Positions 41,880 to 52,617 of a stretch of 64,000 nt of DNA are shown here, in pieces. Within the stretch, counting starts at the first letter, position 1, and every line of letters starts with the position of its first letter. The notes under the pieces are model-generated. The model was not told the origin of the DNA, ran no database searches, and saw only the letters and a program-made list of their open reading frames with translations. The stretch is from contig CM068542.1 of NCBI GenBank assembly GCA_035048495.1, positions 38,531,109-38,595,108 of the forward strand, written 5' to 3'. The stretch comes from Euptelea pleiosperma. Its lineage: Eukaryota > Streptophyta > Magnoliopsida > Ranunculales > Eupteleaceae. Position numbers and translations under genes: made by a program.

Positions 41880-42260
41880 TATGTATCAAAATTTTGATGC
41901 AGAAGTCCCTCAATTTGCCACATCGTAAACTCTTTCGGGCCCACTGCCTCCATGAATGTTTGGCCCACATCTTGATGGACCCACACACCAAAAAATCAGT
42001 GTGATTAGTGATTCATAGCCATTGGATTTGAGCACTTTTTCACCAAGGACTGGGAACCAACTCATAGGCTTGTTCATAAAGCCCTTGATGAAAAGTGTCA
42101 AATCCTAGGGCTAGAAATCACCAATCAAGCTGATTTTTGGTGTGTAGGTCTATCATAGTGTGGGCTAGACATTCAAGTGGCAAGTGGGCCCGCACAAGTC
42201 TATTACGTTTCAATTTGAGGGAAGGCTGCGTCAAAATTTTGATATAGAAGCTGCGTCAAA
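41880..42260. mobile_element. Fold-back MITE upstream of the carbonic anhydrase gene
   Basis: TATCAAAATTTTGATGCAGA and TCAAAATTTTGATATAGAAG mark opposite ends. The inner arms GGGCCCACTG...CAAGTGGGCCC and AATCAGTGTGATTAGTGATT...AATCACCAATCAAGCTGATT complete the fold. It ends about 310 bp before the carbonic anhydrase ATG. Confidence 0.55.
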
Positions 42261-42364
42261 GAACTGCCCAAGGAAAGAAGATAATGTATGAAAAAAATAG
42301 GTGACGTGGAGATAAGATTAAAAGTGGATCTGCCACATGGAGCTTAGTGAACGGGTACACTCGG

Positions 42365-42377
42365 CATATATATATGA
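42365..42377 (+). promoter_or_regulatory. Candidate TATA box of the carbonic anhydrase gene
   Basis: CATATATATATGAG lies about 200 bp upstream of the chosen ATG (42576), a plausible distance for a plant leader of about 170 nt. Confidence 0.4.
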
Positions 42378-42575
42378 GCTGATATAAAGTCTTGCTTGCT
42401 TTAAAAAAAATAAAAAATGCCCGGGAACTCTGTTCTACCTGCGCATGTTAGGCTTCTCCGTCTCACCGTTCCAAACCTAATTAGCAGACCCAAAAAAATG
42501 AACATTTTCAAAACGAACTCCTCTTTCCTTCCCAGTTCGTATTTCGACTCCAAAACCCTCTTTGTTTCACCGACA

Positions 42576-45500
42576 ATGGCAGCATTTCAGCCCTCCTCTG
42601 TGAGCAAGGACCCCTTATCATGCGTACCCTTCTCTCTCCCTTCAAATTCCTTTATGAGTATGCCCAGCACTTCACTAGGGACTACGAGAGTAAGTTGTTT
42701 CGCACTTCTTTTTCTTTTGATTTCTTTATTTGCAATTATTTTCCTCCTTTGATCTTGTCTCTGCTGCAGATCTGTGGTTCCTCGATGAAATTGGCGACAA
42801 TTGATGAGACCCGTTTGAAATTATTGCGTTCAGTCAAGTAAGTTTGTGTTATAATTCCCTTTATCATGAATCCTGTTCGTCTGATCTATCTGGCGGCATT
42901 TTTTAATTATAGACTTGTTACGTTGTGATTTCGTAATTTTTGGTGAATTATAGTAAATGAGTCTCCGAAATTTAGGTATTTTTGGTTTGAAATTGTGATT
43001 TTTGTTAGTTCCATTGAATTTTTACTAATTTAATTACCCAGCTACAAGTATTAAAGTTCTTAAATGTGTTAGCTGGAGATTTTAGATATAATTGCTTGAT
43101 TGGATCGTCTTAATTTGCGTAGTTTCCCTTGTGCTTGAATTTTGATCTCCATGCTTTTGTTTGAGTAGCTCTTCGCCTCCCAATCACAAATTTGTAGAAT
43201 CCCTTTTCTTTTCCTAAAGTGATGAATCTACGTTAATTTTCTAGGATTAGTACTGTGTGGAATCACAGGCTTCTAATTGATCGTTTGATGATGTATTTAT
43301 AGGAGAAATCATACTTTTAAGATTACAGACTCCCAATGCAACCTTCGGGATTGACCCCAAGAGATAAGAATGTGTCCATTTTTATTGAGTCACCCGAGCT
43401 CTGTAGTTGTACTCCTTTGATTTGTTGAACCTAAATTTACTAGGAATATACACTTACTGCTGTCTTGATCTTTTCGCCTTATGATTTCCAGGAGAAATCC
43501 AGCTTTGAGATTGGAAGCTTCAAGGGAGTCTCTGGCATTGACCCAAGAGCTTACAATCAACAAAACAAAGAGCATAGAAAAAAATGAGCTTCGGTTAGAT
43601 CTATTTGAAGAGATGAAACATAGATTTCTAAGTTTCAAAAAGCTTAAATACTTGTAAGTAGCAATAAACACCGCCCTGAGTTTTTTTAGCTTGAAGAACC
43701 ATTATTTTTTGCACTAATTTAACTTTTACGTACAGGGAAAATTCAGATCATTTTCAAAACCTTGCCAATGTCCAAACACCAAAGGTGACAAGACAAACTA
43801 GGCTTTTTGTTCTGGTTATGTATTTTCTTTGCGTATAAAATGTTGGAATTGTATGCTCTTTCAATCCATTCGATGACTTGTTTTACTTTGTTACTTGCTG
43901 TGACATTCTATCATATAATCCATTTATTACATATTTGCTTGCTTGCATCATATATGAATGTTACTATTCACAGTGGGTTAAGTGGGCTTTCTATAGAAAG
44001 CTGTGTTCTCAAGATTCCACCTTAAGAGAATAAATGGACAATTGCTGTTGTACCACATGAGAACTAATTCTTCAGATTGGTGTTGACCTGAAACATTAAC
44101 GATTGGGCAAAGAGGGACAACTCGCTTGTAGGATCATTGCATGTGAGATTACTACCGATGTAGTTCGATAATATTTTCAATCATGGGAGAGTGACTCCAT
44201 ATGCATATACTTATGTACATTAGAGTTGGATTAGTACAGTTGACACCCAAAAATCTCGCTACATGTGTTTTATGTCTTTCAACTCACTTTTGTTTCCTAG
44301 TAATTCCCTTGACTTGAGAACTCTTACAGATAGTTGGGTTGGTTGGTCGCAAGCTTTGGTTGATCAATTAGTGATGTGCTAATGAGATATACCAAGGTGG
44401 ACTAGGTGTTGGGATTCAAGATACGATTCCATTGATCGGATTCCCATGTTTTATAATGGTTATCGAGTGTTAATTGTGTCTCTTGAAAATATATAAACCC
44501 TGCACAGGTAACAAGTTGATTTGAAAAGGTTTTTATGCATGTATAAAATTGTACAATTTTTTTTTCTTTTGACCTTTAGTATATAAAATTGTACATTATT
44601 TTCAGAAGATCTTTTGCTACATTAAAGACTTCTTTTTGCAAGAGATTTTCAATGTTTGTTGTTGTTGGATAAATCCATCAAGTTAGTCATGAGACTTTTT
44701 ATCTATGTTGCATGGACTCTCTAAGCAGGTGGAGTACCTACGTTGGAGGTTGCCACGATATGGATTATGGCATGGCACTTCCAAATTCTGTTTCGTTTTT
44801 TTTTTCTTTCGTTACTTGCAAGATACTAATTAACATTTTCCATAGTCTATGAATTCTATCTTTTACAATTGAAGTTCTCTATGCAAAAATTATAACATTA
44901 AGTATATGCATTCTTTTGTCTATAAGTATATGATACATATCATAAGATATCCTATCACATTATCCACTATTATCCTCATTATTATATGATAAGTGGATTA
45001 CTTTTTGTTACATAATTTTAAAGTATATGCCGAGTCCACGAATCTTATTTTTCAAGGTTTGTCGATTCGGACACTCTGCACCCGTGTTAGACTCTAACAC
45101 CTGTACCCGTATCAATGCAACACAGCTTTTTAGTCTTGATGGATTGATGAAGAAGTTCAGATTGGATGTTCTTTTGGTGAAATAACAGGTTATTGAGACT
45201 TTATAGGAGGTTTTTCTTTTGGTTTAAGTAGTGGCACACTTGTAATAAAGTGAATAATTTGTGTGGTTTTAAAACTTGGTCGGCCATTGAAAGATTGAAT
45301 CATTCAGTGTCGAGACTGAGTTGACTCAGGCGAGGGTCAACTTTGTCTCCGGACCAACCGAATCAAGATGATGTGAAACCTTAAAAGCGAATGGGCTATC
45401 TTGGGCAAGGCAGCCCAAGACAACATGGCTCGGTCCCTGCTCAGACTGAGACTTTAAACTATGATAAGTTGGGTTACAATGCTAAAACCCCCGAGCTTTC

Positions 45501-46488
45501 CTACCCTACGAGGATTATCCTGTTGGACTGGGATTTAAAAGTAATTACCTCTGTGTTTATATTACCCAGCAAGGCATGAAATGGGTCTGATCTAGGTAAT
45601 CCATATGGCTTTGAACTGCCTGCTCTGGATCTGACTTGGATCCGTGTCCCATGATCCAAATTCGAACTAAGATCCATATGTGAGGATCCATATCTGACCC
45701 GCATATAGATATATGGGTTGGATCCACTTAAAAAAAGTGTTATTTTTATAATAAGGATCCAAGCCCCATGCCCGATTCAAATGCCAGAATACAAGATTTG
45801 AACTCGGGCCAAACCAAACTAAGGTCTACTCGTCTAGATTTGTTTCTGGCCCATTTTATTCAGATCATGTTTCAGGGATCCAAACCTACAAAATATGGGT
45901 TCAAATCAAGTCAGTTATCGAGTTAGATCAGCTCCATTTCACGCTCTAATACCTAGTAGATTACAGCCCAGAGCCTAGTTTGATTTCTCCATTTAGTGTA
46001 AAAACCTAGGATTTCCTTCTGATTTCAGAAGAGTTGGGTAATCTAGGGTATAAATTGGAGATCGAGTAGTCTCAACAGAAAAGAGCAAAGATTAGTCAAC
46101 AGTGAGGTATGCTTAATAATGCGAGAGCATTCAACTGCAATGGTCCGCCGCTACGCTAAATTGGTGCCCAGTCAAGCAAGTGGACCTCACGAAGATTTAT
46201 TAGGATTTTACAATTAGATTTTATTTACAATTAGGATTTTGGGATTGATTGCAATAGTTGCCTTGTATTAGGAGTTCTTATTTTAGTTTGATTAGAATTA
46301 GGAAAATTCAATTGGACTAGAATTAGGAAAGTTCAATTGGGAGTTTTATAAGTAGGATGTAATCATTTGATTTTATGCAATAAATAATGAATTATTATGA
46401 GGATTGAAGATGCTTTGTGCATGATTTCCCCGTGATGGGTTTGGCTTGAGGCCAAGGGAGTGATTCCCACCATTAATCATTTTATCTA

Positions 46489-46557
<69 letters not shown>

Positions 46558-49322
46558 TCCTCTCATTTTCCCAGACATCGCAGAACGAGCAATCGTCCTG
46601 CATCAACTTTGTATCAGAGCAAGTTCGAAAAATCCTACCATTTCTTCTCTCCTCTTTAATTTTTTTTACTGTTCACAGTACTATTCATGGTATTGTTCAC
46701 GAGTACTATTCACGTTATTGTTCATGGGTACTATTCACGATACTGTTCATGGGTATTATTCACGGATACTATTCATGGTTCACGGGTACTATTCACGATA
46801 CCGTTTATGTGAAGAAGATGAAGAAGTTAAAAAGAAGAAGAAGAAGATCAAGGAGGCTGGTGGTGCCGTTGTCCGCACCACCTACATCTCATCTTTATCT
46901 TTTTTATGGTTTAGGGCTAGTTAACAAAAAGAGAAAAAAAAAGTCAAAAAATCAGAAAAAATATAAAAAAAGAATGAAAAATGTACCTTTATTTATTTAT
47001 TTTTTAAGCTACAGGAAACAAGATGGGGTTGCTTAATGAGCAACTAGAAGCAAGTGAGAAGATCACGTAATGATGGTGTGGAAAAGGACATCAAGGAGAA
47101 GGTCTGCAATACCCTTTTGCTGAAGATTGTGAACTTTGAATCATTCGCAAGTCCAAGAATATTTGGAAGAGTTTGAAGAAATTCGTTTTCTTTTGGAAGA
47201 GAGTTCTAAAAGAATTTGCTGGGTGCGGATGCCTGGCAAGGAGGAGCCGAGTCTTCCGTCGAAGATCAACAACTACTCCAAGTATCTCGAAGATGATGAT
47301 CGGTCTAGTGATACTACTCCTGAAAGAGGAATTTGGTGCTAAAGCCAAAGGAGGACTCCTAACTATCTAAAGGTCCAGATCAGTTTGTCTACTTTTGAAT
47401 TCGAGGTCAAATTCTTTTAAACTAGGAGGGTTTGATGCGGGAGCAGTCAACTACAATGGTCTACCACTACACTGAATCGGTGCCCAATCCAGCAAGTGGA
47501 CCCCACGAAGATTTATTAGGATTTTACAATTAGATATTGTTTCAATTAGGATTTTGGGATTGATTGCAATAGTAGCCTTTTATTAGGAGTTTGTTATTTT
47601 AGTTTGATTAGAATTAGGAAATTTCAATTTGGAGTTTTATAAATAGGATGTAATCCTTTGATTTTAAGCAATGAATAATGAATTATTATGAAAATTGAAG
47701 ATGCTTTTATGCATGATTTCCCCGTGATGGGTTTGGCATTAGGCCAAGGGAGCGATTCCCACCATTAATCCTTCTATCTCTATCTTTCTCTTTCTATCTA
47801 TCTCCCTCTCTATCATCCTCTCTCATTTTCCCAGAAATCGCAGAACGAGCAATTGCCCTGCATCACCTAAACTTTAAGTCCTTAGGCTTAAGCTTTTACA
47901 TTGACTGTAAGTTGTGCAGGAAGGTCCTAGGGGTTGAAAAACACATATAGGTTTGCCTAAAATGTATTCGTTTAACCCATATTAGACCACTTCCTTTATA
48001 CGTTTGATTCTTTTCCTAAATCCAATTAAGAAGGGAATAACATGTTCTTCTGTTTTTCTTCATTCAAATATACTTCGGCAGTTTCTCATCAACTGACAAG
48101 TTCAAAAATAGTTCATGGTGGTTGCTTGTGCAGACTCTAGGGTATGCCCATCCAACATTCTTGGGTTTCAACCTGGAGACGCTTTATGGTACGAAATGTG
48201 GCAAATCTGGTTCCTCCATTTGAGGTATTGGTTGTGGTGCATCTCTTCCATCTTGGCTTCGTATCTAGTTTATAACTGAATACACCCAGTTGCTGTTAAA
48301 TTGACAAATATAGTTAAAATGCCTATTTGCTTCATTACTGAATTCTCAACTTGCATTCATCTTTTGCTTTCTGCAGAATGGACCCTCAGAAACTAAAGCT
48401 GCCCTTGAGTTTGCTGTAAATACTCTTGAGGTAAATTTGTGTGTTTATGTTTGTGTGTGACTGTGTTTGCATGTATGCTTGCATGTACGTACGTGGCTTG
48501 CTTTTCTGTCCTCCAAGATAGGCAGCAAAAATGTGTTCTTGAGATCATAACTTACATGCTGCCCACCTACAGATTGATTAGGAGTGTTCAGCCAGTTGCA
48601 TCCACACATCCTGCAAGAGTATGTCTGCATTTTCCTTGAGAATTGCAATTAACAATTTTGTTCTACAGGTTGAAAATATACTTGTCATTGGCCACAGCTA
48701 CTGCGGAGGCATTCAGGCCCTTATGAGCATGCAAGATGAAGTAGATTCAAGGTTGGGTTGGCTGATTCTCTATTCTCAGTTGTGGGGCCGCTTTTTGATT
48801 ATTATTTTTATTCTCTCTGTTCTCTCTTCTCATTTCAGTTCTTTATTTTCAGTAGCTTTATTACAAAGTGGGTTGTTATTGGGAAAAATGCGAAGTTAAG
48901 CGCGAAGGCTGCTGCTGCAAACCTCAGCTTTGAACAGCAATGCACACACTGTGAGAAGGTGCTCTCTGCTTTCCCTCCTCTGTCACACTGATCCTGACCA
49001 TAAAACAGATGAATACTACCTTAGCATCATACTTATAATTCTACTGGTCTCTAGGATGCGCATGGTGCACATGCTCACGGATCCAGAATATAACATCTGA
49101 TGGACTTATCTGTTACAGGAATCTGTCAACTGCTCATTAGTGAACTTGCTAACTTACCCATGGATAGAGCAAAGAGTGAGTAAAGGAGTGCTCTCCATTC
49201 ATGGTGGCTACTACGACTTCGTCAACTGTTCGTTTGAGAAATGGACGCTTGATTACAAGGGGAGTAGTGTGGAGGAGGAAGGTGGCAAATACGCCATCAA
49301 AGATCGAGCATTTTGGTCTTAA
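42576..49322 (+). CDS. BCA5: Beta-carbonic anhydrase, chloroplast BCA5-like, nine exons (frameshifted exon 5)
   Basis: Exons: 42576-42689, 42770-42837, 43492-43653, 43736-43784, 48112-48224, 48377-48430, 48669-48751, 48853-48958, 49119-49322. Apart from exon 5 they join in phase to a 317-aa protein that interconverts CO2 and bicarbonate. Zinc and catalytic residues are intact: C137 and D139 in ACADSR, H196 and C199 in [31 protein letters not shown] and the C-terminus KDRAFWS match BCA5-type enzymes. The Ser-rich N-terminus from [13 protein letters not shown] resembles a plastid transit peptide. That internal ATG fits the BCA5 start better than the in-frame ATG at 42417. Exon 5 lacks one base at 48184-48186 (GCTTTATGG where GCTTTTATGG is needed), shifting the frame within GDAFMVRN. 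Either sequence error or a recent null allele. Confidence 0.88.
44700..45125. repeat. Dispersed repeat, copy 1 (carbonic anhydrase intron 4)
   Basis: Segments such as ATTAACATTTTCCATAG, ACAATTGAAGTTCTCTATGC, AATCTTATTTTTCA and GACTCTAACACCTGTACCCG recur in order at 60515-62185. No coding content. The rest of intron 4 (43785-44699 and 45126-46111) shows only loosely repeated sequence and no gene. Confidence 0.6.
46117..47865 (+). mobile_element. Small non-autonomous LTR retrotransposon in carbonic anhydrase intron 4
   Basis: LTRs 46117-46605 and 47433-47865 start T(G/A)ATGCG and end CCTGCATCA. Flanking 5-mers CTTAA (46112-46116) and CCTAA (47866-47870) fit a 5-bp duplication with one mismatch. 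A PBS-like TTGTATCAGAGC follows the first LTR and a purine tract AACTAGGAGGG precedes the second. The 827-bp interior encodes no gag or pol. It ends with the [13 protein letters not shown] segment seen next to Ty3/gypsy 3' LTRs, which suggests a gypsy parent. LTR 1 carries (CT)n(TA)n at 46493-46553. Confidence 0.85.
46665..46805. repeat. Minisatellite of TACTATTCACG / TACTGTTCATGGG units
   Basis: About eight imperfect units alternating TTCATGGGTA and CTATTCACGA lie just inside the 5' LTR of the small LTR element, where plant gypsy-type leaders often carry such repeats. Confidence 0.75.
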
Positions 49323-49566
49323 AGAGTTTCTATTCTTCCCATCCCACAGAGGCGTAGATGATGATGATGGCCACTGAATGTAATCAATCCACCTTTCTTC
49401 ACTCTTCAAGATAATCATTTTGGTGGTTTATCTGGGATGTGCTGCTGACCTCAAGGTTACAGCACGGCACCATCCAATTGAAAAAAGCTCAATCTCCAGC
49501 CTTAAAGACATTAGTTAAAGGTCATTCGTTGATCTAATGAAGCCATATCCTGTCGTATTGTAAGGT

Positions 49567-49572
49567 AATAAA
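49567..49572 (+). terminator. Candidate poly(A) signal of the carbonic anhydrase gene
   Basis: AATAAA lies 245 bp after the stop codon and is followed by a T-rich stretch. Confidence 0.45.
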
Positions 49573-49599
49573 GTTTTTTTTTCAAATAGAGAAAAAATG

Positions 49600-51059
49600 A
49601 ACCAATGTACCTTATTATGAAAATCCTTACACTGTGTTTGGGACTCTGTTCTTCTGATAAAATTTTATTATATTTCTTGTAGAAATTATATAACTAATCC
49701 ATAGCGTTCAAGTTATATGGCAGTTGCCACTGTTATTTTGTCATTTAAAACCTGGGTTAGGAAAAGTAGTCCATGCGTCTGATGGTTAAAATTGTTCAAT
49801 CAATGCAAATCTTGTGATACGATCCATCCAATCTAATAACTTCTTTGTTACTTTTTTGTTTTTGTTCTGGCTAGGCTGTTTGGACACGGCGCTTATATCG
49901 AGGAGCTTTGCACCATGGGCATCCCCAGATCTCATAAGACAATGACGGGTCTTTAAGGGAATTAAATTTCAAATATAGGTCGGCATAACATAATTAACAA
50001 TACTTAGAGAAATGATGGTGTCTGCTATGGAAGATTTGTGAGGCCTGGTTCAAAGTCTTGTTTTGTGTTGGTCGAAATGACTCATTCCAGTATCAAGATG
50101 AACATTGGGTGATGATGGCATAGACCTGGGTTCAAAACCCGCCTTTGATCTCTTCAAAAAAAACAGGCTCAACTATCCAAAAAAAAACACAAAAAATAAA
50201 CATATTTTTAACTTAATTAATTATTTTTAAAAATTATTTAATGTAATGTAGATTTGTATTTTTGGATACTGAGTTATCATTTTTTAAAGGAATTTTTGTA
50301 AGACTTCCATGTGTTTAAATTTTAATTTGCAAGACCTCCATGACAGAAAAAAAAAAAATCTGGAATACCCTCCTTGACCAGAGCGTTCTGTCATTGACTA
50401 ATGCGCCAACATGACCTTCGTCACATGAGCTAGCGTTGCAATATGTTTGAAATGACCATTTTGCCCATAATTTTTCTAAATAATAGAAGGACCAGGCCCG
50501 AGGGACTCGCCTTTTGCACTCGTCTTTATGATTTTAGGGGCAATTTATCATTTTCTATTTATTATAAAGTATAAATAGCCAGGGGGGAGTTGGGTCAGTG
50601 TAACATTCTCACCCCTAACCCTAAGAATAAATCAGGGTTTATATTTCATCTTGTTACTAGAGCTTGAATACAACCTTGTGGACTTTTTTAGGGTTTAATG
50701 TCACATGAATAGTGTTGTGTGGAAGAGAAGAAACTGTAGAATTTGAAAATCACACCGGATCAACTAGGGGAGCAGTCCAAAAGTTTTAGAAGAACAATAT
50801 TGCTGAATCAACAGCCCTATGGACAGGTATCATTGATCAAGCTAAGGTTTCATGAAGTTTGAATGTGTTTTTGAGGAGTTGGTGATGTTTTCTCTCCTCT
50901 AGTGTTATTGTCCAAAAGCCTTTTCTAAGGTCTTTGATTTGTGAAAATTGTGCGATGTGTGGCTTCTGTAGTGTGGTTGGCTTGTGTAAACTAGACAAGG
51001 TAATAGTTATTTGATGGTGCGCATAAGTACACTTATCTGAAGTGATTAAGATGTCAACA
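49600..51059. other. Intergenic, possible SINE relic, no gene
   Basis: Around 50025-50165 a B-box-like CTGGGTTCAAAACCC is followed by a short A-run, which could be a tRNA-derived SINE tail. 50590-50900 resembles LTR-type sequence preceding the gag fragment. No coding gene was seen. Confidence 0.35.
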
Positions 51060-51750
51060 AGTAACAGCTTAAATGAAATTGAAAGTAGTACTACAACCCA
51101 AGGAGGTTCTTCTTTACGATTGGCATAGTGGACAACTTCAATCTACGCACATATTACAATTGTAAAGTTGAATAGGTCGAATCACCTAGAATGATCAAAA
51201 TCAGAAAGAAAGTTTATTGCATGAAAGGGCAAATTGGTCTACATAAACGGAAGGGTAAGTGAGCCAGATGTACAAAGTCCTACATGTTACAAGTGGGATG
51301 TTGAAAATCTAATTATAATGTTGTAGCTCTTCCATCCTATGTAACTAGAAATTAACCAAGTACCATATTTCTTAAGACAACTTAAGAGATTTTTGGGATG
51401 CTACGACACAAACGTATTCAGAAGTGAAGAATATTGCTCGAGTGTATAAGCTTAGTCAATACATCTCTCACCTTCGATGGGTACTTTGCTTCGCTTCGAA
51501 GTATGTAGAAAGAATTAGATCAATACAAGTCGTTTTGAGCCCGTTTGTAGGGAAGATGCAGTGGCTTATAAGAAGAAAGCGGAAGGGACTCACATATTTG
51601 AGTTCTTAGCTGGTTTCAACTTAGAATTTGAATTGGTCATAGACAAACATCAATCTCTAATTCAAGTATATGCTCTCTTGTACATGCTACAGAGTGAAGA
51701 TAACAGGCATAATGCGACGCATCTGTATGACGCTCCATTGATCTCGCTTC
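51060..51750 (+). pseudogene. Copia gag fragment (UBN2-type)
   Basis: Across frameshifts the gag order can be read: KLNRSNYLEWSKSERKFI, GKLVYINGRVSEPDVQSPT, KWDVENLIIMLLL, RVYKLSQYISHLRW, and EDAVAYKKKAEGTHIFEFLA followed by GFNLEFELV. The pol region is absent. The right side is abutted by a MITE remnant. Confidence 0.75.
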
Positions 51751-51814
51751 GGAAACTTAAGAATCCCCACTCAATAACAATAGATACGCACGCACCTTGC
51801 TTGGTAAGAACTGA

Positions 51815-52003
51815 GCAAAACTTCTGTGCTTCTGTCACAACGCACAATTCGAGCCATGTGCCACACTCTTAGTGGACGCTGACCGTATGGATGTTTGACC
51901 AGCCCCTCGGTGGACCTAGTAACCAAAAATCAGCCTGATTAGTTATTTCTAAAGGGTTGATTTTAACGGTAGGAATTTGAGCATTGTGCAGAAGTTTTAC
52001 TCG
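51815..52003. repeat. Internally deleted G-box family MITE
   Basis: The left end GAGCAAAACTTCTGTGCTTC and right end GTGCAGAAGTTTTACTCG are the family termini. The centre and the right arm with the CACGTG are deleted. Confidence 0.6.
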
Positions 52004-52084
52004 TCCAGATAATGTTCCCCTCCTACTCGGGAAATTGAAGGTTTGAACTTTGAACCCTCCCAAGAATCCAAGATAGACGTACCT

Positions 52085-52290
52085 CACTCTTTCGGGCCCA
52101 CTGACGCTTGGATGTTTGGCTCACATCCTAATGGATTTACATACCAAAAATTAGCTTGATTGGTTATTTATAGCAGTTGGATTTAAACATTTTAAAGGGA
52201 TCAATTCTAACCGTTGGATTTTAATTTGTTTTGGGTTGCTCAAATCCAACTGCTAGAAATCACCAATCGACCTGATTTTTTGATGTGTAA
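52085..52290. repeat. Fold-back MITE fragment
   Basis: Landmarks TTTCGGGCCCACTGACGC, TTGGATGTTTGGCTCACATC and AAATCACCAATCGACCTGAT match the element at 41880-42260. Confidence 0.5.
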
Positions 52291-52617
52291 GTATATCAGG
52301 GAGGGAGGACGGAGGAGGGAGACTTCCAAGTTAGTTCAAACTTTGAAGGCCAAGGGGACAGGACATATTATCTGTCCGCCGCCTCTCGGGTCATGAAAGC
52401 TTCAAAAAAGAAAATAATCTAAACCTTACGATCATATGCCTTTCTTTAGATGGTGTACGACGTACAGTAATATAATAGTCATAGTTCCATTGGATCACCT
52501 CCCTTTTACATCAGAACTTCCGGTGTCTATGTGAGAATAAAATCAGACACAGGGAGGGATCTGAGTCTGGGTTTTGCTCACAGAGGAGAGGCAACAACAT
52601 CCCTTAGAGGTAAACAA

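Noticed and set aside
42417..42575. Upstream in-frame ATG as the carbonic anhydrase start
   Set aside because: It would add 53 residues; the internal start [13 protein letters not shown] fits the length and opening of BCA5-type proteins better. Use of both starts cannot be excluded.
46373..46924. Open frames with Ile-Tyr and Ser-Leu repeats on both strands
   Set aside because: They are translations of the (CT)n(TA)n tract in an LTR.
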